A DNA stretch of 64,000 nucleotides, taken from assembly GCF_002920615.1 (NCBI RefSeq), contig NZ_PQSU01000010.1:186001-250000 (forward strand). Reading direction: 5' to 3'. The translations under genes and the position numbers were made by a program. Positions 1-8,102 of this stretch are shown here, one piece after another. Every line of letters begins with the position of its first letter. The stretch's first letter is position 1. A model generated the notes under the pieces. The model was given only the letters and a program-made list of their open reading frames with translations, ran no database searches and was not told the DNA's origin. This stretch comes from Streptomyces sp. Ru62 (GTDB taxonomy: Bacteria; Actinomycetota; Actinomycetes; Streptomycetales; Streptomycetaceae).

Positions 1-651
1 TGGCTGGGTGCCCTGCGCTCGCCCGGTCTGCTCGTGCTGCTCGCCGCCTTCCTGTTCGTCGGCATCGCGCTGGGCTCCATCACGGTCGCCTCGGTGTCGT
101 ACGCGGACGGTCACGGCGGCGACGCGGTGTACGGCTGGCTGATGGCAGGGCTGGGCCTCGGGGCGCTGGCCGGCGGCACCGTCTACGGCGCCCGCGCGTG
201 GGGCGGCGCACCCGAACGGCGACTCAGAGTGCTGGTGGCCCTTCTGGCGGTGTGTTACCTGCCGCTGATGCTGGTGCCGGGCGCGGTGGCCATGGTGTTG
301 CTCAGCGTGGTCGCCGGTGTGTTCCTGGCGCCGTGCATCGCCTGCGCGTTCATCATCGTCGACCGGCACGCGCCGAGCGGGACCGTCACCGAGGCGTTCT
401 CATGGCTCGTGACGACGTTCACCGTGGGTGCCTCGGCGGGAACGGGCCTGGCAGGGCCGGTGGTCCAGGCCGGTGGCACCCTGTGGGGCTTTGCGCTGCC
501 GGGTGCCGCGGGGGCCGTGTCGCTGCTGGTCCTGCTCGCCACCGGACGGGTCCTCGCAGCTCCCGCGCGGGGCGGGATCGTTGCGGCTTCATCGGAAAAT
601 GATCCAAATCGTGCTGCCGAACCCCGTTTCAGCTCGGGGGATCGGGCGTAA
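1..651 (+). CDS. MFS transporter, C-terminal part (5' truncated by window edge)
   Basis: The frame is open from the first base and ends at a TAG at 649-651, so the start lies outside the window. About 216 residues are visible. They contain five or six hydrophobic helices broken by short Gly/Arg loops, the look of the second half of a 12-TM major facilitator transporter. A hydrophilic tail of about 35 residues follows the last helix. The substrate cannot be inferred. The stop is only 9 bp before pafA, so the two may be co-transcribed; an MFS gene upstream of pafA is common in Streptomyces. Family call is from hydropathy and context only. Confidence 0.75.
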   Translation, partial: WLGALRSPGLLVLLAAFLFVGIALGSITVASVSYADGHGGDAVYGWLMAGLGLGALAGGTVYGARAWGGAPERRLRVLVALLAVCYLPLMLVPGAVAMVLLSVVAGVFLAPCIACAFIIVDRHAPSGTVTEAFSWLVTTFTVGASAGTGLAGPVVQAGGTLWGFALPGAAGAVSLLVLLATGRVLAAPARGGIVAASSENDPNRAAEPRFSSGDRA

Positions 652-660
652 TGTTCCCTC

Positions 661-2022
661 ATGGACCGCCGCATTTTCGGGCTGGAGAACGAGTACGGCG
701 TCACGTGCACGTTCAGGGGACAGCGCCGCCTGTCTCCTGACGAGGTGGCGCGGTACCTCTTCCGCCGTGTCGTGTCATGGGGCCGCAGCAGCAATGTCTT
801 TCTGCGAAACGGCGCCCGGCTCTATCTCGACGTGGGCTCACATCCGGAATACGCGACCCCCGAATGTGACAACGTGATCGAACTGGTCACCCACGACAAA
901 GCCGGCGAGCGCATTCTCGAAGGACTCCTGGTGGACGCGGAACGACGCCTGCACGAGGAGGGCATCGCAGGCGACGTCTACCTCTTCAAGAACAACACCG
1001 ACTCGGCGGGCAACTCCTACGGCTGCCACGAGAACTACCTGGTGGCCCGGCACGGGGAGTTCTCCCGGCTCGCGGACATCCTCATCCCCTTCCTCGTCAC
1101 CCGGCAGCTGCTGTGCGGCGCCGGCAAGGTGCTCCAGACCCCGCGTGGCGCCGTCTACTGCGTCAGCCAGCGCGCGGAGCACATCTGGGAGGGCGTCTCC
1201 TCGGCGACGACCCGCTCCCGGCCCATCATCAACACCCGCGACGAACCCCACGCGGACGCCGAGCGCTACCGCCGGCTGCACGTCATCGTCGGCGACTCGA
1301 ACATGTCCGAGACGACGATGCTGCTCAAGGTCGGCGCCACCGACCTGGTGCTGCGCATGATCGAGGCCGGCACCGTGATGCGCGACCTCACCCTGGAGAA
1401 CCCGATCCGGGCGATCCGCGAGGTCAGCCATGACATCACCGGCCGGCGCAAGGTGCGCCTGGCCAGCGGCCGGGAGGCGTCGGCGCTGGAGGTGCAGCGC
1501 GAGTACTTCGACAAGGCCGTGGACTTCTGCGACCGCCGGGGCATCCGCACCGGCACGGTCGCGCAGGTCCTGGACCTGTGGGGCCGCACCCTCGAAGCGA
1601 TCGAGAACGAGGAACTCGACCGCATCGAGACCGAGATCGACTGGGTCATGAAGTACAAGCTCATCGAGCGGTACCGGGCCAAGCACAACATGACGATGTC
1701 GCACCCGCGGGTCGCCCAGATAGACCTCGCCTACCACGACATCCACCGCCGTCGTGGCCTGTACTACCTGCTGGAGAAGAAGGGCCAAGCCGCCCGCGTC
1801 TGCAACGACTTGAAGATCTTCGAGGGCAAGTCGGTTCCCCCGCAGACCACTCGCGCCCGGCTGCGCGGCGACTTCATCCGGCGGGCACAGGAACAGCGCA
1901 GGGACTTCACGGTCGACTGGGTGCACCTCAAGCTCAACGACCAGGCACAGCGCACCGTGTTGTGCAAGGACCCGTTCCGTTCGGTGGACGACCGGGTGGA
2001 GAAGCTCATCGCAGGAATGTAG
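661..2022 (+). CDS. pafA: Pup--protein ligase PafA
   Basis: 453 residues, the usual PafA length. PafA uses ATP to join the C-terminal glutamate of the small protein Pup to lysines of target proteins, marking them for the actinobacterial proteasome. The N-terminus begins MDRRIFGLENEYGV, with the carboxylate-amine ligase signature FGLENEYG holding metal-binding glutamates. The second active-site segment YLDVGSHPEYATPECD (residues about 57-72) carries the aspartate that acts as catalytic base in this family. The ATG at 661 gives the canonical N-terminus. Pup, Dop and the proteasome subunits are not in the window and would be expected upstream. A strong double hairpin follows the stop, so transcription probably ends here. 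Confidence 0.97.
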   Translation: MDRRIFGLENEYGVTCTFRGQRRLSPDEVARYLFRRVVSWGRSSNVFLRNGARLYLDVGSHPEYATPECDNVIELVTHDKAGERILEGLLVDAERRLHEEGIAGDVYLFKNNTDSAGNSYGCHENYLVARHGEFSRLADILIPFLVTRQLLCGAGKVLQTPRGAVYCVSQRAEHIWEGVSSATTRSRPIINTRDEPHADAERYRRLHVIVGDSNMSETTMLLKVGATDLVLRMIEAGTVMRDLTLENPIRAIREVSHDITGRRKVRLASGREASALEVQREYFDKAVDFCDRRGIRTGTVAQVLDLWGRTLEAIENEELDRIETEIDWVMKYKLIERYRAKHNMTMSHPRVAQIDLAYHDIHRRRGLYYLLEKKGQAARVCNDLKIFEGKSVPPQTTRARLRGDFIRRAQEQRRDFTVDWVHLKLNDQAQRTVLCKDPFRSVDDRVEKLIAGM

Positions 2023-2040
2023 TCATCGGGAGGTGGGTCA

Positions 2041-2103
2041 GGCGTTCCGGCACACCCGTGCCGGAACGCCACACGGGCGCCGTACGTTTCCCGTACGGCG
2101 CCC
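2041..2103 (+). terminator. Tandem hairpins after pafA
   Basis: Two perfect stem-loops lie back to back. The first has 13-bp arms at 2041-2053 and 2058-2070 with a 4-nt loop. The second has 12-bp arms at 2075-2086 and 2092-2103 with a 5-nt loop. There is no U-tract, which is usual for Streptomyces terminators. A -10-like TAGAGT at 2115-2120 follows and could start transcription of the next gene; no clear -35 was seen. Confidence 0.7.
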
Positions 2104-2165
2104 TGCTCAAGTCGTAGAGTTGCGCGCACGCCATCCGCAAGATCGACCGATTACGAGGCTCTTCC

Positions 2166-3170
2166 GTGCGCCGACGCTCACTCCTCCTCGCCGCCGTTCC
2201 CGCAGGACTGGTCACGCTCGCCGGATGCGGTGACGACAAGTCCGACTCCAGCAAGACCGGCGCCTCACCGTCGGCCACGGCGTCGTCCGCGCCCCCGCCC
2301 AAGATCGTGGACGGGCCGCTGCCGGCGGTCACGGCGGGGACGAAGTTCGGCGAGAAGCCGACCGTCGCCAAGGGACCGGGCGACCCGTCGAAGAACCTCG
2401 CGGTGAAGACGCTCATCACGGGCAGTGGCCGCACGGTCGCGGAGAACGACTTCATCCAGGCGAACTACCTCGGCCAGATCTGGAGCACGGCCAAGGTCTT
2501 CGACAATTCCTACGACCGCAAGCGCCCCCTGGTCATCCAGCTCGCCCAGGGCAGCATCATCGACGGCTGGCGGTACGGCCTCGCGGGTAAGAAGACCGGC
2601 AGCCGCGTCCAGATCGCCGTGCCGCCCACCTGGGGCTACGGCACGGAGGGCAACGAACAGGCGGGCATCAAGGGCACCGACACGCTGGTCTTCGTCATCG
2701 ACCTGATCGACTCCTTCAACTCCAAGAGCTCCGTCAAGGGCACGCCGGTCCCGCAGGACGACGCCGCCCTGCCGAAGGTGGGCACCAACACCGACGGCCA
2801 GGTGCCCAAGGTCACCGTCCCCAAGGCAGACCCGCCGAAGAAGCTCGTGTCGGAGTACGTCCTGGAGGGCGACGGTCCCGAGCTGAAGTCCGACCAGACG
2901 GTCCTGTGCCAGTTCCAGGGCCTGGTCTGGGACGGCGGCAAGACCTTCCAGCGGACGTACGGCTCCGGCCGGCTCAGCCAGTTCTCGCTGGAGCAGATGC
3001 AGCAGGCGGTCAAGGGCCTCGCCCAGGGTCTGACCGGCAAGAAGGTCGGCAGCCGGGTCCTGATCGTCGTCCCGCCGGACCTGGGGTACGGCGACAACCC
3101 GCCGAGCGGGGGAGTCATCAAGAAGGGCTCCACCCTCGTCTTCACGGTGGACATCCTCGCGGCGATGTAG
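2166..3170 (+). CDS. FKBP-type peptidyl-prolyl isomerase lipoprotein with two FKBP domains
   Basis: 334 residues from a GTG start. The N-terminus is a lipoprotein signal: MRRRS, a hydrophobic stretch, then the lipobox LAGC with the modified cysteine at about residue 21, so the protein should be anchored outside the membrane. A Ser/Thr/Pro linker leads into two FKBP domains at about residues 75-180 and 225-334. Each shows the family landmarks of a G-x-V/L-I(D)GW or GL segment, G..VGSR...PP..GYG, and a final LVF.VD strand. It likely assists folding of exported proteins. A second, cytoplasmic FKBP gene follows after 78 bp, as in other Streptomyces pafA regions. The second domain is less canonical around the active-site loop (F/D/W positions), so it may be less active. 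Confidence 0.92.
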   Translation: MRRRSLLLAAVPAGLVTLAGCGDDKSDSSKTGASPSATASSAPPPKIVDGPLPAVTAGTKFGEKPTVAKGPGDPSKNLAVKTLITGSGRTVAENDFIQANYLGQIWSTAKVFDNSYDRKRPLVIQLAQGSIIDGWRYGLAGKKTGSRVQIAVPPTWGYGTEGNEQAGIKGTDTLVFVIDLIDSFNSKSSVKGTPVPQDDAALPKVGTNTDGQVPKVTVPKADPPKKLVSEYVLEGDGPELKSDQTVLCQFQGLVWDGGKTFQRTYGSGRLSQFSLEQMQQAVKGLAQGLTGKKVGSRVLIVVPPDLGYGDNPPSGGVIKKGSTLVFTVDILAAM

Positions 3171-3248
3171 CGCCCGGGGCGGGCGGGAGGCCCGCGATGA
3201 TGAAAGACTGTCCACGTTCCGTGTCGTACACAAGCAGGAGCTTTTGAC

Positions 3249-3620
3249 GTGAGCATCGACAAGCCCGAGATCGACTTCCCGGGCGGCGAGCCCCCGGCGG
3301 ACCTGGAGATCAAGGACATCTGGGAGGGCGACGGGCCGGTCGCGCAGGCGGGCCAGAACGTCACCGTGCACTACGTGGGCGTCGCCTTCAGCACCGGCGA
3401 GGAGTTCGACGCGAGCTGGAACCGGGGCACCCCGTTCCGCTTCCCGCTGGGTGCCGGCCGGGTCATCAAGGGCTGGGACCAGGGCGTGCAGGGCATGAAG
3501 GTCGGTGGCCGCCGCCAGCTGACCATCCCCGCCCACCTCGCCTACGGCAACCAGAGCCCGACCCCGGCGATCAAGCCCGGCGAGACCCTCATCTTCGTGG
3601 TCGACCTGCTCGGCGTCTGA
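3249..3620 (+). CDS. FKBP-type peptidyl-prolyl cis-trans isomerase (cytoplasmic)
   Basis: 123 residues with no signal peptide, starting at a GTG preceded by AGGAG at about 3237. The sequence is a single complete FKBP domain: VHYVGVAF...FDASWNRGTPF, then GAGRVIKGWDQGVQGMKVGG, and a C-terminal TLIFVVDLLGV strand. The aromatic and acidic residues lining the FKBP pocket (Y, F, D, F, V-I, W, Y) are present, so isomerase activity is expected. It probably speeds proline-limited folding in the cytoplasm. It forms a pair with the lipoprotein FKBP just upstream. A hairpin terminator follows the stop. Confidence 0.94.
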   Translation: MSIDKPEIDFPGGEPPADLEIKDIWEGDGPVAQAGQNVTVHYVGVAFSTGEEFDASWNRGTPFRFPLGAGRVIKGWDQGVQGMKVGGRRQLTIPAHLAYGNQSPTPAIKPGETLIFVVDLLGV

Positions 3621-3668
3621 TCCACGCCCGATCGGCCGGCCGGGTCCGACCGGAACCGATCACCTGGG

Positions 3669-3705
3669 GCCCATGCCTGCTCGGGCATGGGCTCTCGGCT
3701 TTTGT
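3669..3705 (+). terminator. Intrinsic-type terminator after the FKBP gene
   Basis: Inverted repeat GCCCATGCC (3669-3677) and GGCATGGGC (3684-3692) with a 6-nt loop, followed by a short T-rich stretch (GGCTTTTGTC). It separates the FKBP gene from the pafB/pafC pair. Confidence 0.75.
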
Positions 3706-3729
3706 CACCGCCCCGCGGAGCGGTACGGT
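3702..3729 (+). promoter_or_regulatory. Candidate promoter for pafB-pafC
   Basis: TTGTCA at 3702-3707 and TACGGT at 3724-3729 are spaced by 16 bp. This fits the streptomycete housekeeping pattern (TTGACR, TANNNT). Transcription would start near 3736, about 33 nt before the ATG at 3769. Read by eye only. Confidence 0.45.
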
Positions 3730-3768
3730 CATCGGTCGGAAGCACCATAGGGAAGGCGAAGGGCGTCG

Positions 3769-4722
3769 ATGGCCATTGCCAAGGCCGAGCGGCTGATGAA
3801 CCTCGCGCTGTGTCTGCTCGGGACGCGGCGGCCGCTCAGCAAGCGGGAGCTGCGCGAGTCCATCGAGGCCTACCTGGAAGCGGGCAGCGACGACTCCTTC
3901 AACCGCATGTTCGAGCGGGACAAGGACGACCTGCGGGAACTGGGCCTGGTCATCGAGACCGTCGAGAACCTCGACGGCGAGGTCGGCTACCTCGCCCGCC
4001 GCGACAGCAACCGCCTGCCCCCCATCACCCTGGACGCCGAGGAGGCCGCCGCCCTCGGCCTCGCCGCCAAGGTCTGGCAGCAGGCCCGGCTGGCCGGGGC
4101 CGCCAGCGGCGCCCTGCAGAAGCTGCGCGCCGCCGGGCTCCCCGAGGACGTCGACCCCTATGAGGCGCACGGCGCCCTGGAGCCGCGCATCCCGGTGCAC
4201 GAGGCCGCCTTCGAGCCGCTGATGCTGGCCTGCCGCGACCGCCGCCCGGTGGTCTTCGAGTACCGCAAGGCCTCCGCCGCCCGCCCCGAGCCCCGGCACG
4301 TCGAGCCGTGGGCGCTGGAGTGCTGGCGCGGCCACTGGTACCTGGCCGGCTTCGACCGCGACCGGGGTGCCGAGCGCGTCTTCCGGCTCTCCCGGATCAC
4401 CGGCAAGGTCCGCTCCCGGGGTACGGGCTTCACCGCGCCCGTGCCGGACGTCGTCACCGTGCGCGAGACCGTCGCGGGCTGGGCCGGTGAGATAGCCGAC
4501 CGCTCGGCGCTGATCCGGCTGCGCTCCGGCGCCGGTTACCCCCTTCGGGCGAAGGCCACCAAGGTCCGGGAACTCGGCGACGGCTGGGACGAGTTGGAGA
4601 TTCCGTACGGGCACGGCCTGGACGCCTGGCTGGTGGAGTTCGGGCCGGACGTGGTGGTCCTGGAGCCGGCCGAGCTGCGGGCCGACGTGGTGGACCGGCT
4701 GCGCGCCGTGGCCAAGGGCTGA
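3769..4722 (+). CDS. pafB: WYL-domain transcriptional regulator PafB
   Basis: 317 residues. The N-terminal about 65 residues form a winged helix-turn-helix (KAERLMNLALCLLGTRRPLSKRELR...). A WYL domain lies at about residues 140-235, with the characteristic segment ECWRGHWYLAGFDRDRGAERVFRLSRI, followed by a WCX-type C-terminal domain. In mycobacteria PafB and PafC act together as an activator of DNA-damage genes independent of LexA; the WYL domain is thought to sense a nucleic-acid ligand. This copy is followed by pafC after 14 bp, so both are probably made from one transcript starting at the candidate promoter at about 3736. The symbol follows family and position; PafB and PafC are paralogues, so the order is the main guide. 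Confidence 0.9.
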   Translation: MAIAKAERLMNLALCLLGTRRPLSKRELRESIEAYLEAGSDDSFNRMFERDKDDLRELGLVIETVENLDGEVGYLARRDSNRLPPITLDAEEAAALGLAAKVWQQARLAGAASGALQKLRAAGLPEDVDPYEAHGALEPRIPVHEAAFEPLMLACRDRRPVVFEYRKASAARPEPRHVEPWALECWRGHWYLAGFDRDRGAERVFRLSRITGKVRSRGTGFTAPVPDVVTVRETVAGWAGEIADRSALIRLRSGAGYPLRAKATKVRELGDGWDELEIPYGHGLDAWLVEFGPDVVVLEPAELRADVVDRLRAVAKG

Positions 4723-4736
4723 GGGGGAGCGGGACT

Positions 4737-5753
4737 GTGGCAGGCAAACCGGCCAGGACGGTCAACGCCATCGACCAGACGCGGCGGATGCTCTCCCTGG
4801 TGACGTATCTCAGAGAGCGCCCCGGCGCCCGGATCGCCGACGTGGCGCGGGCCTTCGGCATCACCGAGGACGAGCTGGTCGCCGATCTCGATCTGCTGCC
4901 CATGTGCGGCACGAGCTTCCGCGGCGGCGACCTGCTGGACATCGACACCGACGGCGAGCGCATCTGGTGGCACAACCCGGCCGCGCTCGGCGAGGAGGCG
5001 GCCGAACCGCTCCGGCTCGCCGCCGACGAGGCCACCGCGCTGCTGGTCGCCGCCCGCGCGGTGTCGACCCTGCCCGGCCTCAGGGAGAGCGACCGCCAGG
5101 CCCTGCTGCGGGCCACTGCCAAGGTGGAGGCCGCGGCCGGTGAGGCCGCCGGTGCCAGCTCCCGGTTGTCGGTGACCTTCGAGTCCGAGGGCGGTGTGTT
5201 CGCCGACGTCGACCGGGCGATCTCCGAGCGCCGCCGGCTGTGGATCCGCTACTACTCCCCGGCCCGGGACGAGGTCACCGAGCGCGAGATCGACCCGATC
5301 CGCCTGGTCAGCGTCGGCCACACCTATGTGGAGGCCTGGTGCCGCCGCTCCGAGGCCCGGCGCACCTTCCGCCTCGACCGGGTCGCCGAGATCAGGATCC
5401 TCGACGCGCCCTCGGCCCCGCCCGAGATAGAACTGCGCGACCTCTCCGAGGGGCTGGTGCACCCGGCCGCCGAGGACCCCGAGGTCGTGGTCGAGGTCGG
5501 CCCCGGTGGTCGCTGGGTCGCCGAGTACTACCCGCACGACAGCGCCGATGAGCTTCCCGACGGCGGGCTGCGTATCACTCTGCGCACCCCCGACCCGGCC
5601 TCCCTGCGCCGGCTCGCCCTGCGCCTCGGCCGTGACGGCCGGATCGTCTCCCCGCCGGAGCTGGCCGAGAGCGCCCGGAGAGCGGCGGCGGAGGCGCTGG
5701 CGGCGTACGACACGGAGCCCCCGGCGGCTCCGGGCAGTGAGGCGCGTCCGTAG
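4737..5753 (+). CDS. pafC: WYL-domain transcriptional regulator PafC
   Basis: 338 residues from a GTG start, 14 bp after pafB. Architecture matches its neighbour: N-terminal HTH (QTRRMLSLVTYLRERPGARIADVARAFGI, about residues 13-41), a WYL domain at about 160-230 ending with HTYVEAWCRRSEARRTFRLDRV, and a C-terminal WCX-like domain. The WYL triplet itself is altered, with VEAWC in place of W-Y-L, as is usual in PafC-type partners. It should work as a complex with PafB in the DNA-damage response. The stop codon abuts a short dispersed repeat (5754-5781). Confidence 0.9.
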   Translation: MAGKPARTVNAIDQTRRMLSLVTYLRERPGARIADVARAFGITEDELVADLDLLPMCGTSFRGGDLLDIDTDGERIWWHNPAALGEEAAEPLRLAADEATALLVAARAVSTLPGLRESDRQALLRATAKVEAAAGEAAGASSRLSVTFESEGGVFADVDRAISERRRLWIRYYSPARDEVTEREIDPIRLVSVGHTYVEAWCRRSEARRTFRLDRVAEIRILDAPSAPPEIELRDLSEGLVHPAAEDPEVVVEVGPGGRWVAEYYPHDSADELPDGGLRITLRTPDPASLRRLALRLGRDGRIVSPPELAESARRAAAEALAAYDTEPPAAPGSEARP

Positions 5754-5781
5754 GGCGCGGGGAACCGCGCGACAAGCCCCC
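5754..5781. repeat. Dispersed intergenic repeat, copy 1 (GGCGCGGGGAAC family)
   Basis: GGCGCGGGGAACCGCGCGAC followed by an AAGCCCCC tail begins at the base after the pafC stop codon. The same core recurs at 24061-24096 (inverted) and several times at 25811-26135, with a partial copy at 41238-41260. The core contains the palindrome-like GCGCGGGGAACCGCGC. This kind of short repeat is common between Streptomyces genes; its role is unknown to me. Confidence 0.6.
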
Positions 5782-5865
5782 GGGGCGCCGCGGACGTGGA
5801 ACGGCACAACGCGGCACACTCCCAGCGGCGCGTCTGGTGAACGACCGGAAGAAGGAGCGAGGCCT

Positions 5866-6147
5866 GTGAGCGAGCGTGCGGGTGAGATGACGGTGGCGAC
5901 CGCCTTCGCCGGCATGAGACGAGCGGTCCCGGTGATGTTCAGGGCCGGCTGCCCGGACTGCCGCGGCCGGTTCGAGCTCGCCGCCGGCGCGCTGCGCCTC
6001 GCCATCGGCGCCAGCAGCCGGACGACGTTCTACTCCTTCACCTGCCCCGACTGCGGCGCCGCGGTCCGCAAGCCCGCCGGGGAGCGGATCGTGGAACTGC
6101 TCACCGGCGGCGGCGTCAGGACCCTGCGGCTGCACTCCACGGTGTAG
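5866..6147 (+). CDS. Small CPxC zinc-ribbon-like protein of unknown function
   Basis: 93 residues from a GTG at 5866, preceded by GGAGCGAGG. Two CPDC knuckles (CPDCRGRF near residue 29 and CPDCGAA near residue 60) would bind one zinc ion as a zinc ribbon. Between them is a short beta-rich segment. The family looks like the small zinc-ribbon proteins found next to pafC/tatA in Streptomyces, but I do not recognise a function. A longer reading of the same frame upstream would overlap pafC out of frame and was discarded. Confidence 0.7.
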   Translation: MSERAGEMTVATAFAGMRRAVPVMFRAGCPDCRGRFELAAGALRLAIGASSRTTFYSFTCPDCGAAVRKPAGERIVELLTGGGVRTLRLHSTV

Positions 6148-6189
6148 CCGCCCGCGCTCCGTGTCGGCGGAGCGTCTAGGCTCGGCGTC

Positions 6190-6384
6190 ATGTTCTGGCC
6201 GATGTTCGCGGTAGCGATGGGTTTCCTGGGTGTCGCCGTCCTGGGGGTGCTGGCCGTGCGGGTGTTCCTGGAGGCGCGACGCCTCGGGGAACAGGTCGCG
6301 GACTCCGCACGCCGTATCAACAGGGCTGCGGAGGATCTGGAGCGGGCGTCCGTGCGCGCGGCCCGCGCCGTGGACGCCCTGTGA
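6190..6384 (+). CDS. Small single-span membrane protein
   Basis: 64 residues. One hydrophobic helix (about residues 3-26, MFWPMFAVAMGFLGVAVLGV...) is followed by a charged amphipathic helix (RRLGEQVADSARRINRAAEDLERASVRAARAV) with heptad-like spacing. This resembles the start of DUF948-type membrane proteins or a small coiled-coil anchor. No function can be given. It lies 42 bp after the zinc-ribbon gene and upstream of tatA, so it could share a transcript. Confidence 0.6.
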   Translation: MFWPMFAVAMGFLGVAVLGVLAVRVFLEARRLGEQVADSARRINRAAEDLERASVRAARAVDAL

Positions 6385-6643
6385 GCAGTGCCGGACGGTG
6401 CCCGTGAGACCGGCGACGCAAGCGCTTTGCGTCACTTCGCCCTGTCATGCTGCCCTGGGGGACAGGTACGCTGCTGGTCGCGGTGTGGAGAACGAGGCCC
6501 GCATCGTGGACCGGGAGTACGCACGGGGATTGCCTCACGTTTACCCCTGAGCGTTACGATCGCTGCCAGCACGACCATCGGACACATGTCCGACTGGTCG
6601 GACAGCACCCCACCCAGCCGCCTCGGTGAGAAGGTAAAGACTT

Positions 6644-6925
6644 ATGTTCGGAAGGCTCGGAGCTCCCGAGATCATTCTCATCCTCGTCGTCATCATCCTG
6701 CTGTTCGGCGCGAAGAAGCTTCCGGACATGGCCCGCTCGCTCGGCAAGTCCGCGCGCATCCTCAAGAGCGAGGCCAAGGCGATGAAGGAAGAGGGCGGCA
6801 ACGCGTCCGCCCAGGCGCCCACCACGGGCGAGCAGCCTCCGGCGCAGCGCACCATCCAGGCGGCCCCCGGTGACGTGACCAGCTCGCGGCCGGTCAACGA
6901 GCCGACGGACACCACCCAGCGCTGA
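6644..6925 (+). CDS. tatA: Sec-independent protein translocase subunit TatA
   Basis: 93 residues. One transmembrane helix (residues about 8-23), the conserved hinge FGAKKLPD, then an amphipathic helix (MARSLGKSARILKSEAK) and a hydrophilic tail, which is the complete TatA pattern. TatA oligomers form the channel for folded proteins bearing twin-arginine signals; at least two such exported proteins are encoded in this window (starts near 36920 and 51978). tatC follows after 47 bp, so the two are an operon. A possible promoter is TTGCCT at 6530-6535 with TACGAT at 6555-6560, though the 19-bp spacing is long. tatB is not nearby, as usual in actinobacteria. Confidence 0.95.
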   Translation: MFGRLGAPEIILILVVIILLFGAKKLPDMARSLGKSARILKSEAKAMKEEGGNASAQAPTTGEQPPAQRTIQAAPGDVTSSRPVNEPTDTTQR

Positions 6926-6972
6926 CGCACGGCCGGAAACCCCCGGCCTGCCGCACGAGATGAGGACGTGGG

Positions 6973-7923
6973 TTGCTCAAGCCTGCCCGCAACAAGGAGA
7001 AGGATCCCGAGGGGCGGATGCCCCTCGCGGATCACCTTCGTGAGCTCCGCAACCGGCTCGCGAAGGCCATGCTGGCCATCGTCGTCGTGACGGTCGTCGC
7101 CGCCTTCTTCTACAACGACATCATCAACTTCCTGACGAGGCCCATCCTCGACTCGATCGGTTGCCCGGAGACCTTCGAGGAGCTGGCGAAGGCCAGCGGC
7201 AAGCACCAGTGCGCGGAGATCACGATCAACGGTCTCCTCGCCCCGTTCACGCTGGCCCTGCAGGTCTCCCTGATGGCGGGCGTCGTGCTGGCCTCGCCGA
7301 TCTGGCTGTACCAGCTGTGGGCCTTCGTCGCGCCGGGTCTGCACCGGCACGAGAAGAAGTACGCCTACGCCTTCGTCTTCACCGGCGCCCCGCTGTTCTT
7401 CGGTGGTGCCTTCTTCGCGTACAAGGTGCTGCCCACCACCGCGAAGGTGCTGATCGACTTCACGCCGAGCGGGTCCATCAGGAACTTCCTGCCGCTCGAC
7501 GACCTGCTCCAGCTGGTCACCCGCATGGTGGTCGTCTTCGGCCTCTCCTTCGAGCTGCCGCTGCTGCTGATCATGCTCAACCTCACCGGGGTGCTGACCG
7601 GCCGGCGCATGCTCGGCTGGTGGCGCGCGATGATCCTCGGCATCACGGTCTTCGCGGCCGTGGCCACCCCGAGCACCGACCCGCTGTCCATGCTGGCCCT
7701 CGCCGGGCCGATCTGGGTGCTGTACTTCGGCGCGGTCGCCTTCTCACTGCTCAACGACAGGCGTCGGCGCCGTCGCGAGGCCGCGGGCCCGGCGGACGAC
7801 GAGGCCTCCGAGCTGGACCTCACGCCCGAGGACATCGGCGACGTCGAGCCCGTCCCGGCCGCCCGGGCCCTGCCCGAGCAGACGAGCACCGACCGGGTCA
7901 ACGGATACGACGACGTGACGTGA
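6973..7923 (+). CDS. tatC: Sec-independent protein translocase subunit TatC
   Basis: 316 residues from a TTG start. The conserved cytoplasmic N-terminal segment MPLADHLRELRNRLAKA, which binds twin-arginine signals, is at about residues 16-32. Six hydrophobic segments follow, with the usual conserved FxxPGLxxxEK-like loop (FVAPGLHRHEKKY). The C-terminal about 55 residues are a charged, disordered extension typical of actinobacterial TatC. Together with TatA it exports folded proteins. The start is supported by the complete N-terminal motif; no better codon lies downstream. Confidence 0.96.
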   Translation: MLKPARNKEKDPEGRMPLADHLRELRNRLAKAMLAIVVVTVVAAFFYNDIINFLTRPILDSIGCPETFEELAKASGKHQCAEITINGLLAPFTLALQVSLMAGVVLASPIWLYQLWAFVAPGLHRHEKKYAYAFVFTGAPLFFGGAFFAYKVLPTTAKVLIDFTPSGSIRNFLPLDDLLQLVTRMVVVFGLSFELPLLLIMLNLTGVLTGRRMLGWWRAMILGITVFAAVATPSTDPLSMLALAGPIWVLYFGAVAFSLLNDRRRRRREAAGPADDEASELDLTPEDIGDVEPVPAARALPEQTSTDRVNGYDDVT

Positions 7924-8102
7924 CCTGAGTCCTCACCGAGCCGCCACGCGATGCCCCCGTCCCCCGAGGACGGGGGCATCCGTGTCCCACCGGCCCTCCG
8001 TCGCGTTTCTTCCGCTCTTCTCACCCTCCGGCAGTCGTCCGCAGGGTGATCCGGATAATGATCGTCCTGTTGTCAGTGGGGCCCGGTACGCTCGAAAGTA
8101 CG